From Diphasiastrum complanatum (Eukaryota; Streptophyta; Lycopodiopsida; Lycopodiales; Lycopodiaceae), in NCBI GenBank assembly GCA_029204225.1, contig CM055107.1, positions 12,184,627 through 12,248,626 on the forward strand: a DNA stretch of 64,000 nt. Direction: 5' to 3'. Of this stretch, positions 53,271-64,000 are shown in pieces. Position 1 is the stretch's first letter. Each line of letters starts with the position of its first letter. A program made the translations under genes and the position numbers. Below the pieces are notes generated by a model. The model searched no databases, had not been told where the DNA came from, and saw nothing but the letters and a program-made list of their open reading frames with translations.

Positions 53271-54338
53271 ATGGATCCAATGGGCCAACTCGTACCTGTC
53301 GCACCCTTGCATGCAGTTCAGAGAGCACCACGGATGGAGATACCAAAATACGACAGATCATCAGATCTCATCCGATTCCTCCAGATCTATGAACAAGCTT
53401 GTGAAATCTACTACGAACGGACACCTGCAGAGAAGTTGATGCTATTCCCTATGTCCTTACTTGCAGTGGCTCAAGATTCATTTTTTAACTTGTTAGAGGA
53501 AGAGAAATCCACCTGGAAAGCGGTTAAAGCGGCTATCATTAAGCGCTTTAAACCAAGAAAGTTCCTGGAAGACCCGTTTCTCCTACTGAGCAAAGTCAAG
53601 ATGGAAAAACGAGAAAGGGTCCGGGACTATATTGAACGGGTCAAACATCTACGATCCGAGTGCAATGCAGCCCTGACTCTCGATCATGCGGTGATCATGT
53701 GGTTCCTAGACGGATTACCACAAAGCATCAGAAGAGAACTGAAACGACGGGAGCAACACACTACTCTGCAAGAAGCTATGGAAGATGCCATTAGGAAAGA
53801 GGATGAGAGATCTGACGACGAATATCCTTCCACCCACACTCCTACTCCCTCGATCGCATCATCATCATCAAACGCATCCGCTCTATCCACAAAACTGTTG
53901 TTGGAGCAAATGACAAAATTACACAAACAGCAGATGGAACAACTTACGGCGCAGTTTGACCACAAACTGAAGGCCTTACAGGGAACTGTAGCAGTAACTC
54001 CACATCAACCAGAACCAAACCAGCTGCAGTATCCTCGACGAGAAAATGTATGGTGTTCAGTATGCACGCAAAACCATATAGCGAACGAGTGTCCAGTCCT
54101 AAAGCAAAATTTGAGACTGACACATGGATTCTGCCATCTGTGCAATGCAACATCGCACGATATGGCATTTTGCCCGTTTAACCCCAGGGTTGTTCAACAG
54201 AAGAGAAGTCCTTATCAGACTTCTTATCTTTATCATCAAGGAGCACCTAATGTGGCACCAAGGTATGGCGCACCCAATCAACCACAACGCATGGCCTTAC
54301 CTACTCCACCAGGGCCAGCCAATCAACAAGTGGCCCAT
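53271..54338 (+). pseudogene. Gamma-3 Gag, N-terminal part, split by alpha-3
   Basis: The frame is open from 53238; the first ATG is 53271 (MDPMGQLVPVAPLHAV). Retrotrans_gag core: IPKYDRSSDLIRFLQIYEQA, MLFPMSLLAVAQDSFFNLLE, KAVKAAIIKRFKPRKFLEDP and VRDYIERVKHLRSECN. A Gln-rich coiled coil follows (LLLEQMTKLHKQQMEQLT). Then two zinc knuckles: CSVCTQNHIANEC (three residues between Cys-2 and His, not four) and CHLCNATSHDMAFC (canonical). The frame is intact to NQQVAH, where alpha-3 starts at 54339. The residues that follow in the open frame come from the alpha LTR. Confidence 0.8.
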
Positions 54339-54898
54339 TGTAGTGGGTTTCTTTCCTTGCCTAACCTGAGTCCAAGATCTAGTCAATCTAGCATCAAAGA
54401 GACGGAGTTAGTTGTCACACGGAGGTTCGTTCCCATGAGAGCGATAGTATAGTTCAGATTTCAACATGAAGGATCTAACACTAACATCCATTAACACTAA
54501 GCATTAACACTACATCCATTAACCCTACTTCCATTAACCCTAAATCCACAACAATGATAGAAACTTACTCTTCTCTCTCTCTCTTTCTCTCTCACAAAAA
54601 GCATAAGAAATAGTAATCCCAATAATGATTAGATCCAACAATTAGCAAAATCCAAAAAAAGCATGAGAAATGGAGGAAAAAAGAGAAGAAGAGCAGGGAC
54701 ATTCATCAATCCATTTCTAAAGAGAACCAATATGCTTTATTGAAATGAAAAATTGAACATGAGGAACAACTCGAGTTGGTCCCTTTTTATAGTAGAGAGG
54801 AGGAGCCTGGCCTCTGAATCCTATTGGTCCAGTCTTGCCTCTCTTTTTATTCAAACTTAAAAAAGTGTGGGAACCATCAAAATTGGAGGGAAACCCAA
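54339..54898 (-). repeat. Alpha-3 3' LTR, truncated at its start
   Basis: It matches the alpha-2 LTR from TTGGGTTTCCCTCC to the end. The LTR start, polypurine tract and aORF C-terminal region are deleted. The junction with the aORF (GCTCAAGTGTT|TTGGG) lies in a short T-rich overlap. Confidence 0.75.
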
Positions 54899-56851
54899 AA
54901 CACTTGAGCGGCAGCTTTTTCATAGGCGTTGATGGTTTCTTTTGCCTTTGCCAACTCGGTTGAAGCTGCTCCTTTGAACCTATCAAAGCGGCCTTGGAAT
55001 CCCTGAAGCGCCATTTTGTATGTTTCCACTTTCTTGAACAAATATGCAATCTCTGTCGACATGACCGGATGATCGGGTATTTGTGTTTGCAGATATGCAT
55101 CACGCTCAAGGGTGGTCGCATCCAATTCACCTTGAAGCCATGTGCGATCTTGTTTGGCCATTTGTAGTTGCCCCTTCAGCAGCTGCACATGTTGCTTGGC
55201 ATCTTGCACTGCCTTATCTACCTGATCTTGTGCGATTGTCAGGGCGTTTTGCAGGGAGCTGATGTAGGTTTCCAAGCGATCAGCTTGTTGCTGGGCCAAT
55301 TTCTTTTTGCTTTCAACCTTTTCTTCATGTTGCTTGGCTATCTTCACCTCTCGATCCAACTGGACAATTTTCTAGCTGATCTGATTATTTTCGGATCCTA
55401 AATCAGGGATCCTCTGTTCCATTTCCTTCTTCTTATCCAGCATAGACTGGATCACTTGCCCAAGGCTTGAAACTAACTCGAGAGCATCACCAGAATCGAC
55501 AGTCGTGGAGGTGGCAACAGTAGGAGAACTTGATGGTACTGTCATTGGTAGGCGTGGAATAGGTGCCAAGGTCTCTTCTTCTTAAAAAATATCCTCGTCT
55601 TCAAACCCTTTAGGCACCGTGGCGTCGAACTGCTTTGGTGACTTTACAACTGTGTCGACCCGAAGTATGGCTGGGCTACCCTATGTGGGGGGTTGCTGAC
55701 TGGCATCTTCGACACCAACAGTAGCTTCATGGATATGCCCGAATCCTCTTCCAGGAGATTGGGATTCAAAGGGCGCTGGGCACTGGGCATTTCAAAGATT
55801 TCGGTGGTCCCAAGGGGGTCGGAATCATCGAACATATCCATGAAGAACTTTGTGTTGGGTGAGGTTACTTTGGTATGTGGGGGTGAGGCGGCCTGGGCAG
55901 CCGTGATGGAAATGGTAGGCCTAATGGTCACAGACTATCCTTGTATGGGAGCAGAGACGAGGGAAATGAGAAGTTCAGTGAGAAGAACAACAAGGGGTGG
56001 AAGCGCAGCTGATGAGGTATGCCTAGTACGTCGTCGTGACGCGGAAGGCGAGTCAGGAATTACGATCTTACTGCGTGGACGACGACGACTGTGAGAACTT
56101 GAGGCCTGGTGAGATGACTCGGTTGGTGCTTCTTCGTAAACCGAAAGCACAGAATCTAGGTGGAAGCCATCGATTCTGTTTTCTAAGTGAGAAGTGGCTA
56201 AGAAGGACAATAGAGAGCCAGCGGTGAACTGCTGCTTTATATTGGCCTTAATAGCTAGCTTGAGCTCACCAGAAACAGTCTTGAACCAGTTATATGGTTC
56301 AAGAGGGGCTTTGGCCAACTTTATGTGGGACTCCACTATCCTGCGAAGGATTTGACATGTGATGCGGTCTTTCCTGAGGTTGCCAACCATCAGAAAATGA
56401 TTCAACAACTGGACAACGGTGTGGATGGAAGGCTCAGTGATGGCTTCCAGAAGGTAGCCATCATTAGTCCAATGCAGATCATTGGTGAGGTCGATGTATG
56501 GCTTGATGGCCTGTTTGGCGTGCTTGTGATTGGGTGAGGCTTGCGTATCGGATGAGATTCCTATAGCTGCAAGTGCGGCCTCAGTGATGCACACCTTGTG
56601 TGTGGCTCCTTGGAAGGTGATATAAAACTTGGATTTCTCTTCCTTCCACGTACTGAAGGCAAGAGTGATGAAATCCATATTGATGCATCCCGAAAAGGCT
56701 CTCTCATGAATACTCATTGCAGTAAGTAGAGGCTCCGCAAGGATCATCCAATGAGTAACCATGCTTGTGCTAGGAAGATGATGTCCGCTGCAGATGGGAC
56801 ATCACGATGGATAGTATAGCGTGGAGATTGGGAAGTATCAGTAGACGACAT
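54899..56851 (-). pseudogene. Alpha-3 aORF, lacking the C-terminal region
   Basis: ATG at 56851 (MSSTDTSQSPRYT). A frameshift near 56765 is followed by the longest clean N-terminal region in the window (56762-55935, 275 codons): MVTHWMILAEPLLTAMSIHE, FYITFQGATHKVCITEAA, HWTNDGYLLEAITEPSIH, YNWFKTVSGELKLAIKAN and FTAGSLLSFLATSHLENRID. An acidic S/P-rich linker follows, then a coiled coil (55569-54905) with regular K/E/Q heptads (AKQHEEKVESKKKLAQQQAD). It stops at AAAQV by fusion to the LTR. Best copy here for studying the N-terminal region. Confidence 0.65.
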
Positions 56852-57678
56852 GATGATCAGAAAGAGATTATAACCACGTGAGAGTGTATCAGAAGGCAAT
56901 GTAGAAAATTTGGAAGGCTTTGGTTGCAAGAAAAATTCGCAAGAGCTTTGCTAGCACAAGTGAGGAATGAATCTAATTCAGCCAACTTATAGGTGAATTT
57001 GGTGGGTCCATTACACGGAATAGTAGTTGGGCTGACCAGTTTTGAGCTGCTTCTCAATTGACACTGCATTCTCTATAGTTTTGTAAAAATAGGCTATAAA
57101 AATCTCGGCGAAGGTTTCTAGGGATCTGAACATATCAGACGAACGTTTTTTAGGGCTGGCGAAGGATGAACCTTCGCCCAAGAGGGTCCTTCGCCCAAGT
57201 ACTGTCATAAATGTTTTTTTTCACAATCTGAACCTATGGACAGCCTAATTTTGACATTTTAAGATCATCTAGCAGGTCGGCGAAGGTTTATAATGACATT
57301 ATGATGCTCGGTGAAGGTTCCCAAAATGGGATATCACTGAACATTCGTCTGACTCAAAAATTGAATTTTCTCTTGTCATAAACCTTCGCCCACCTCAATT
57401 TAGATAAATCAAGGGTGGATGTAGAGTCTGAGAGCTCAGCGAAGGTATCTGATATTGTATTGGCCAAATATGCCCAAAACAATGATTTTCTAAGGCATTT
57501 TTCATAAAAATATTGTGCTTCCTTTCCCTTATGCTGATGACTTCCTAACTTTTGCTCATCACTCTTTCCTTTCTTTTTATTTTTATTTTTTTTAACTGTC
57601 TTTTTCCAAAAAAAAGTCAGCAAATTAATTATTGAAAACAAAAAATTAAAAACAAATAAAATGAAAAATATATTGAGA
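56852..57678 (-). other. Alpha-3 spacer between integrase and aORF, with hairpin cassette
   Basis: Same layout as alpha-1 and alpha-2. Arms CCTTCGC and GCGAAGG face each other at about 57386-57450 across roughly 50 nt, with more motif copies at 57110-57320. A/T-rich runs lie next to the integrase end (57580-57665). Confidence 0.55.
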
Positions 57679-58049
57679 TCAGGCTTGCTGAATTGGTGGA
57701 GCAGGCTGCCGAAACTTGCGTAATCGGCTGCCATTCGGAGTATCAAATCGTTTTCCATCCAAGTGCTCAAGAATTACTGTGCCATAGTTCAGGATTTCCT
57801 TCACTTTATACGGGCCTTCCCCAATAAACTTCAACTTACCCTTGATCGCTTGGTTTTGTACATCAATGCAAGATCTCCTACTTTAGATCTTTCTTGTGCA
57901 ATTGACGATCGTGCCATGCTTTGTGGCGGGCTTTCTCTGCTGCTAAGGCATGAACTGCCATCAATCGGGTTTCTCTGCTACTAAGGCATGAACTGCCATC
58001 AATCGGGCTTTCTCTGCTGCTAAGGCATGAACTGCCATCAATCGGGTTT
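57679..58049 (-). pseudogene. Alpha-3 integrase C-terminus with internal triplication
   Basis: From the right: three near-copies of a segment coding for TRLMAVHALAAEKAR-like sequence, out of frame with each other. KAWHDRQLHKKDLK comes next, then the GPY-like block and the family's C-terminus. The natural stop is TGA at 57681-57679. The catalytic core is absent. Confidence 0.65.
57931..58046. repeat. Tandem triplication, 38-39-bp unit
   Basis: CTTTCTCTGCTGCTAAGGCA through CATCAATCGGG occurs three times (57931-57969, 57970-58007, 58008-58046). The copies are almost identical. Alpha-1 and alpha-2 have one copy. The array ends three bases before the junction with gamma-3. Confidence 0.9.
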
Positions 58050-58810
58050 TGGCCTATGCAGCTCAAACTCAACGTCAAGGTGGAAGAAATTACGGTTGCT
58101 ACGGATGCGGCGAAGGACACAAAATTGCAGAATGTCCCTACCAGAGACAATATACAACCTCCTGCCAAGATTGCGGTTATGGACATTGTTTCAAGAATTG
58201 TCCACTTAAACTTGGAGCCAGTGCACCTCTTAACCTCATTGTCATACAGCAACCAACAGTTCCAGCGGGGATGCCATCGAAAGGCCGACAAGACCACGCT
58301 CTTGTGTTAGCTGTTATGCGAGCACAGAAGAGGAAGGAAGTGGCTCCCTCACCACCACCATCGGTCACTGACGACCAACCCTCAGCTTCAGCGCCATATC
58401 CAATTGTGAGGAAAGAGAGAAGACAGTACTAGAAAATAAGACAGAGGGTACAAAAAACACAAGAGGAGGAAAAAGAGCAAGAACAAAACAAACCCACAGA
58501 ACCTCCAGTCGGCGTTGGACGGGAACCGCAAGCGGGCTCACCACTACGCACTGATCAGAATGATCGGTTGCACCAATATGAACCACCTTTTCACATGTTG
58601 GAGCCCGAGGAACCACGCACTGAAAGTTGTCAAGCCATGTTAGTTTACCACTCGGAGAACTACTGCGGATAAGCGAAAAGCCTTCTAGCTGAATGGGCCA
58701 AAGAGGATGAGGAGCCAGTAGCGCCTGAGCCCATATATTGTGCGGGCTATGATGAGACAAGTAACGTCCTCCACATCGGAGTAGCATGGGGAAGTGAGGA
58801 ACACAACATC
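58050..58810 (+). pseudogene. Gamma-3 Gag, C-terminal knuckles and linker
   Basis: Gag resumes with AYAAQTQRQGGRNYG, then two more zinc knuckles, CYGCGEGHKIAEC and CQDCGYGHCFKNC, both with three residues before His. Then a P/S-rich part (KEVAPSPPPSVTDDQPSAS). The frame breaks at a TAG near 58430, and the PR-side linker follows in another frame (EPIYCAGYDETSNVLHIG near 58728-58782). With the part before alpha-3 this Gag had four knuckles. Confidence 0.7.
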
Positions 58811-59911
58811 ACTTTGCCAATCAAACACAAGAGATACGAGGACGAGGCGGCAGTGGTAGATGGAGGATCGGGTGTCAATCTGATCTCCACCACTTTGTAC
58901 GAAAAATGGGGTCTACAAGGATTGAAGCCAGCAAGATTCACCATCAAGCTAGTAGATCAATCTTGTGTGAAACCAAAAGGTGTAGTTGCTGATATTCTCA
59001 TAAAGATAGCAAGCATGCAGTTTGTGATTACTTTTGTGGTCATGGATATACCTAAATCTCCATCTGCATACCGTGTTTTACTGGGAAGACCATGGTTGAG
59101 GACTGCACAAGTAGTACACAACTGGGGTACAGGGAAACTCACCTTTGAGAACAGAGAACAGGCTGTAAAGGTATATCCAACCACATGGGCGGTGAAACCT
59201 ATTGCACCCAAAGCTGATGACGGATCATCCATGACAGATCATATGATTGATCGCCCAAGGCCAGCCAAGGGAGGTCAATATCATTCAGAGACGGATGTCA
59301 TGAGATGGACAGATGCATTAGCAACTATTGACTGCCAGGCATGTCAATATGAATCAGATCCAGAACCGAGTACATCTTCACCCAAATGTTACACTATGGA
59401 CACACCAATCACATTTGGGGTGAATATGATAAACGTAGCATGGTTGTCAGTGGAGTCGATTGAGAACCCAATGGACGATGATCTAGTCCCTCGGCAACAT
59501 GCTCTAACTTATAATAAGGAAATTGAGTTGGCTGATAAACAAGTCCTACACCACATGGACGCAGATCATTACGGAACCAAGAAGGTACCAGCTCAACCAC
59601 CACAAAGGTCTGCTATGGTGAAAGTTTCAAGGATCGATCCACCCAAGGCACCTGCGAATAAGAGGAATCAGTTGAAGCAACGCTACAACCAAGTGATCCG
59701 ATGGAGTGACCTACCCGAAGAGGCAATAGTTATAGTAGACGTTGATATTCGCAACCATGAGGCGAATGTCACAGCAGTCCCGAAGAAAGAGAACAAGGAT
59801 GAACCCACCAAAATGACAAAAAAAGGACAAAAAGAAGGTGTTGGATTCCTTGAAGTCAATCAAGTTGGACTCAGATACAGCGTCATCTTCTACATAGGTG
59901 ACAGAAAATAA
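58811..59911 (+). pseudogene. Gamma-3 aspartic protease and linker
   Basis: Open frame 58814-59911. Motifs: DEAAVVDGGSGVNLISTTLY (catalytic D codon 58859-58861), FVITFVVMDIPKSPSAYRVL and GRPWLRTAQVVHNWGTGKL. A long linker follows with YTMDTPITFGVNMINVAWLS and KVIRWSDLPEEAIVIVDVDI-like text, matching gamma-2. A frameshift near 59850 sends the end out of frame; gamma-2 has LDSLKAVRMD there. The active site is DGG. Protease would cut the polyprotein in the particle. It looks intact as a domain, but its Gag and RT neighbours are broken. Confidence 0.75.
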
Positions 59912-59959
59912 AAAAATGACCAGTCGGGCCAAGATCAATATGCTAAAAGAGGAATCTCG

Positions 59960-61100
59960 ATGAGCTCCAGTTCAAGAGATGTCTGATACTTTCAAGAATT
60001 ATATATTGGACGACGTGGTAATCATGATGTCGCAAGCCCAACGAGAACCTGATCAAAGTCAGGCACCAGCGGAACAAGTCTTTGAGGGACCTGCGCGAAC
60101 ACAATCGATGAATCTTGTGGAACCAGGAGAAGAAAAAAGGATAGTGCATGTGGGAGAGCAGTTAACACCCACGCAGTTCAAGAGACTATGATCCTTGTTG
60201 GTGGAATATAAAGACTATTTTGCCTAGAGCTATAGTGTTTTAAAGGGCATTTCGCCAATAATAGTCCAACACACCATACCTTTGGTGGACGGAGCAGTCC
60301 CCAAGGTAAGCCGTTACTATCGCTGCAACCCGAATTATACAAAACTGATCAAGCAAGAGTTGCAGAAGCTTATGGATGCAAATTTCATTTACGAAATTGA
60401 ACACACGGAATGGGTATCGCCGATAGTTATAGTATCCAAGAACAATGGCAAAATGTGGATCTATGTGAATCTGAAGGCGCTTAATGCAGTCACCAAAAAG
60501 GACCACTTCCCTTTACCATTTACGGAAAGTGTCCTCGATAGAGTAGCTGGTGACGAAGCCTATAGATTTCTGGATGGCTTCAGCGGCTACAACCAGGTGA
60601 AAATAGCCCCCCAGGACTAGCACAAGACAACATTCGCCACAGAATGGGGAACTTATGCCTATAAAGTGATGCCATTCGGACTTTGCAATGCCCCAAGAAC
60701 TTTTCCAGCGAGTCATGTAGGCGACATTCAAAGATTATTTGCAAAAAAATTTGAAAATTTTCTTGGACGATATGTGCGTGCATGGACCAGATTCAGAACA
60801 CTTATCCAATTTGGAGAAGGTGCTACAAAAATGCCGCGAATACCAGATCTTCCTGAATCCAGAAAAATGTCAATTCTGGGTGACACATGGCTTGATACTC
60901 AGCTATGTAGTGTCAAGACATGGGATTACCACAGATCTATCAAAGATCAGGATCATTATTGATCTACCACCACCGGGGACTATCCGCGAGGTCTACATTT
61001 TCATGGGTCATGCTAACTATTATAGGATCTTCATTCTTGATTTTGCGGAGTTAGCTAGACCAATTTACAAGCTCACAACGGATCCACATTGGAATGAGGA
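59960..61100 (+). pseudogene. Gamma-3 reverse transcriptase, broken
   Basis: The linker LDDVVIMMSQAQREPDQ and VEPGEEKRIVHVGEQLTPTQ comes first. RT proper: VQHTIPLVDGAVPKVSRYY, KLIKQELQKLMDANFIYEIE, MWIYVNLKALNAVTKKDHFP and YRFLDGFSGYNQVKIAPQD then TAG (60618-60620). After a frameshift near 60705 come FLDDMCVHGPDSEHLSNLEK, PEKCQFWVTHGLILSYVVSR and the connection block GHANYYRIFILDFAELARPI. The catalytic box is FLDD, as in gamma-2, where alpha has YLDD. Confidence 0.75.
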
Positions 61101-61871
61101 AGCTCTAAAGGCTTTCCAAAAGATTAAGAATGCATTAATCTTACGACCACCCAATTGGTCCATCGAGTTCCACGTGCATACGGACGCATCGAAGTATGCA
61201 GTTGGAGAGGTCTTAACCTAGCCAGGTGAACACAAAAAGGATTTTCCAATACGATTTGCAAGCCGACAGCTCAGTGATACCGAAATAATTTACTCAACCA
61301 CAGAGCGGGAAGCACTGGCAATGATCTATGCGGTTAAGAAGTTTCGACACTATTTGATGGCCACACATTTTGCTTTTTATACGAACCATCAACCCTTGCT
61401 ATATCTCATTAATAAAACTTGCAACACCGGGAGAATCACCAGATGGCTCCTTCTGTTGTTGGAATTTGAATTGCGGATGGTAGTTCGCAAGGGAAAACAA
61501 CACTACATGGCAGATCATGTATCACGAATCAAGAGAAGGAGATTGCAACCCAACTTGACGATGAGCTGGCAGATACTGCCTTATTTTACGTGGACACAGT
61601 ACCAGAATGGGCTGTCGACATTGTTGAATATCTAATGCGGGGCCAACCAGACAAATCACTACCAAAGGCGGAACAGCGGAAATTGATCTTGAAGGCTAGA
61701 CCTTATCAGTTGATTGCCGGCCAGTTGTACCGAAGAGGTCCAGACGAAATTCTTTGGCGGTGTATTCTTCCTTATGAGACCACCCAGATCATTTTGCTTT
61801 CACATGAAGGCATGGGTGGAGGTCATTTTGCATCTGACATTACAGTTCGCAAGATCCTACAATCAGAATGT
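61101..61871 (+). pseudogene. Gamma-3 RNase H and integrase zinc region
   Basis: RNase H: FHVHTDASKYAVGEVLT (stop 61219-61221), IYSTTEREALAMIYAVKKF and FYTNHQPLLYLINKT, in which the usual catalytic Asp is Asn. Then LRMVVRKGKQHYMADHVSRI and, after a frameshift near 61540, VEYLMRGQPDKSLPKAEQR and QLIAGQLYRRGPDEILWRC. The zinc region starts (HEGMGGGHFASDITVRKILQ) but is cut at about 61871. The integrase core is missing. Confidence 0.75.
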
Positions 61872-62252
61872 TGAACTCTCGCAGACTTCCCTAAGGTCTT
61901 AGAATTTTGTGAAGAAGGTGCAAATTTGGATAGAACTGAGCAAAGGAAAGTGGATTTCACCGAGTACGCACTCTAAATTTTGCTATATAAGGGCTGAATT
62001 CGAGTCATTTGTCACCTTTGCTAGCGAAGCTCTGCCGAAATTTCCCACTGAAAATACCAAGTTTTCTGTTTTCGACCAAACATCCTACCAGCTGTCATCT
62101 GCTCATATTAAACACCGATCTGCGCTCTGAACTACAATCATGTCATCCAACACTCATTATTCTCAATTCTCTACTGTTTCCACATCTTTTTCCATTTTCC
62201 ACCATTTTTTCTACTTTTTCGACTTTTTCGACCAGTAATCATCATTGCTAAC
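61872..62252 (+). other. Gamma-3 spacer before the aORF
   Basis: It begins at the deletion with GAACTCTCGCAGACTTCC, the same motif as in the gamma-3 5' leader. Then A-rich sequence and a T/C-rich stretch (62150-62235) up to the aORF ATG. Only one motif copy remains, probably because the deletion took the rest. Confidence 0.55.
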
Positions 62253-64000
62253 ATGGCCTCCTCATCCTCCAAAGACTCTGGCGCCAAACAAGTGATCCCA
62301 GCGTGACATCCCGAGGCCACGCAGATTTGGCGCGCTCTTCCATTCTGAGATTAACATGGGCCTCGCCCTTCACGCTGACGCCACCTGGGACGAGGACAAG
62401 GCTTGTTTTCACTTCCTATACCAAGGTACCACATACAAGGTCAGGATTAACGCCGACTCGATGGTCACCATTGGCATTATATCCGGTGATCGTCAACCCA
62501 TCTCCCATCGCCATGCCAAAGCTCTGATCAAACCATTCGTCACCCAAACCATACCAGAAATCCCCATCCAGACTAACAATGGTTACCTGTAGAAGTTATC
62601 ATGAAACCCTTCATTCAGGGCGGCTCGCGTATCTATTGAATAATTTCTGGTTATTTCAAACATTTTGCAAGGACAGAATCTAGTCTACAGCTTTGCTGAG
62701 TCAGATAGTGGAATTCTTTCTGGAATTTCCTAACCCCTCCGTTGTGCCATACGACTGGCATAGATTCCTTATTCGAGAACTAACCAACTCCATCAAACCC
62801 AAACAACCGTGAGCGAATCGCACTAGGGCCCCTCTTGTGTAACTTTGTCTGCGCACTTCTCAAGGCAAAAGTGTGAGGTTTCCAATGCTCATCCCTCCTG
62901 TCTACCCTTGTGCCACATACTAACCTTTATCCACCATCTCAAGCATCTACCTCCTCCCAACCTGCAGTCATAAACACAATGGCCAACAAACGAAGATGCG
63001 TGGCGCTGTCTCTACATCCACATCTCTACCTGTTACCCGAAGACGTGTCTCCATTGCCACACTAACCACTCCACAACCACCGCCACTTCTTCTTTCGTGC
63101 AACCCCCACTCCAATTTTTGTTGTCGCTATCTCTCTTCATGTTCCATCCACATCTGTTTATGTCTCCATCCTCGTTTCTTCTATTGATACCACTCCTACT
63201 TCTCTTCCAGTGTCCACTGTTCCATCCATCACCATCGCATCCTCCATCACTCCTGCCACCACCGTTGCTCCTCTCACATTCAATCCTTCTGATTCGCAAC
63301 TGTCCCCCGACACTCTGGCATGGATGCAAGTTATCAAATTTTCACCCCCACGCCAGACACTTTCTGCTCCATCCTCACCTTCTTCCATACTCCACACCAC
63401 CCTTCAGTTCCCCACTGTTCCTCTCATCTCTCGTTCGGACAAACCGTCATCACCCTTGTTTCCACAATTGTTTCTCACACCCCACCCGCTTCGCCAACAA
63501 AGGTTGTCGAGGGCAGCCAACCGCCGCCTGATGACGCATTTGTACAAACAATTTTTGTAGCATCACCAAATCGGACTGACTCTACCGCCCCAGATGGCAT
63601 CAAGACAAATGAAAATCTGATCGAAGACAATGACGACAGAATTTCACAAGTCGTCGGGGCCGATACAACACAAGCCCCTCCCAGTGCCAGTGCACCAGCT
63701 GCTCCCACGGATCTAACGACGACGTACCAAACTCCAGGAAAATACATCCTGGATGCGGTAGCGGCCAAAGCTATTTAGAAAAGCAGGGTACTACATTTGG
63801 CAATGAGTAATACACAGTTGCGAGTAGACCTCACCAAGCTGCAGCAAGAGCTGATTCTGGCTCAGCAACACGAACAAGCAAGGCACCAGGAGATTGCGAA
63901 GCTGCAGCAGAAGGAGGAGGGCCTAAACAAATATATTCAAAAGCCTTTCCAAAGCGCTAACTGAGGCCTCCGCAAAGGTGCGGGAGCTTCAACTGAAGCA
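62253..64000 (+). pseudogene. Gamma-3 aORF, N-terminal and coiled-coil parts (runs off window)
   Basis: ATG 62253 (MASSSSKDSGAKQVIPA) is followed by a stop at 62304-62306 and frameshifts. N-terminal region in the 62356-62592 frame: WDEDKACFHFLYQGTTYKV, TIGIISGDRQPISHRHAKAL, IQTNNGYL. These blocks line up with the alpha aORF (FYITFQGATHKV, IGISSGTQASPNHKHAK, TNDGYL). 62990-63530 is S/P/T-rich low complexity. 63320-63778 is open and acidic, ending at a stop. From 63785 a coiled coil starts (QLRVDLTKLQQELILAQQHE) and runs to the window end. The C-terminal region seen in gamma-1 would lie beyond. Confidence 0.55.

Larger units (their letters stand above)
54339..58049 (-). mobile_element. Alpha-3, 5'-truncated alpha element, inverted in gamma-3 gag
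   Basis: On the minus strand: integrase C-terminus (from 58049), spacer, aORF, truncated 3' LTR ending ...CCCACTACA at 54339. It has no 5' LTR, RT or RNase H. The flanks are TGGCCCAT (54331-54338) and TGGCCTAT (from 58050), an imperfect 8-bp direct repeat rather than the usual 5-bp duplication. The 58049 end lies next to a triplicated 38-39-bp segment. Confidence 0.8.
51520..64000 (+). mobile_element. Gamma-3, Ty3/gypsy element running off the window
   Basis: Order: truncated 5' LTR, tRNA-Asp primer site, hairpin-rich leader, gag (interrupted by inverted alpha-3), protease, RT, RNase H, integrase zinc region, deletion, short spacer, aORF to the window end. The LTR piece matches the last third of the gamma-1 LTR. 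The element is decayed by stops and by loss of the integrase core at about 61872. Confidence 0.8.

Noticed and set aside
62990-63560. Several overlapping S/P-rich frames near the window end
   Set aside because: All are readings of the low-complexity linker of the gamma-3 aORF; not separate genes.
1-64000. tRNA or rRNA genes
   Set aside because: I looked for cloverleaf arms around GGTTCRANYCC-type boxes and rRNA cores and saw none; the only tRNA-like signals are primer binding sites.

Overview
This window is plant nuclear DNA from a large, retrotransposon-rich genome. About 95% of what I can read is LTR retrotransposon, mostly decayed and nested. The one clear host gene is nuclear, split by introns, and ends in a Rho-N domain like the chloroplast protein RHON1/BP-73. 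Multi-kilobase intron and spacer, several non-chromodomain Ty3/gypsy families, Ty1/copia elements and no bacterial-style operons fit a land plant. A fern or gymnosperm is my guess, but the species cannot be fixed from the sequence.

I group the Ty3/gypsy copies into three families. Alpha has LTRs starting TGTTGGAGGGTTTG (copies alpha-1, alpha-2 and inverted alpha-3). Beta has LTRs ending GTGAACA and a 25-bp tandem repeat (beta-1, inverted beta-2). Gamma has LTRs starting TGTTGGAGGTATTCC and a multi-knuckle Gag (gamma-1, gamma-2, gamma-3; gamma-2 is placed here by pol and protease similarity only). Layout: Copia-1 (1-2180, minus) sits in gamma-1 (2181-4325), which sits in alpha-1 (4326-13391); alpha-1 is also hit by Copia-2 (4373-8707, minus, TSD AGAAC). 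A truncated beta-1 follows (13392-20190). Gamma-2 (20191-41654) is split by alpha-2 (21883-30685, TSD AACTA) and by beta-2 (31234-40596, minus, TSD GAGTA). A copia 3' LTR (41655-42153) ends this block. The host gene follows (44807-50362), then gamma-3 (51520 to the window end) carrying inverted alpha-3 (54339-58049).

The unusual part is shared by all three gypsy families. Downstream of integrase, in sense, each carries a long extra ORF (aORF, about 1000 codons) with an N-terminal globular region, a low-complexity and coiled-coil middle, and a conserved C-terminal region. The spacer upstream of this ORF carries an element-specific short repeat that is found again in the 5' leader of the same family. 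In alpha and gamma these repeats are inverted pairs with nearly the same geometry (10-12 bp arms, 42-49 nt loops) but different sequence; in beta they are 25-bp direct repeats. This suggests a common cis-acting module serving both the 5' leader and the third ORF. Two clean insertions are also complementary in content: beta-2 has gag, protease and aORF but no RT or integrase, while alpha-2 has RT, integrase and aORF but no gag or protease.

Nearly all retroelement genes are broken by stops or frameshifts. The exception is the copia pol ORF at 5021-8554. No tRNA, rRNA or CRISPR features were seen.
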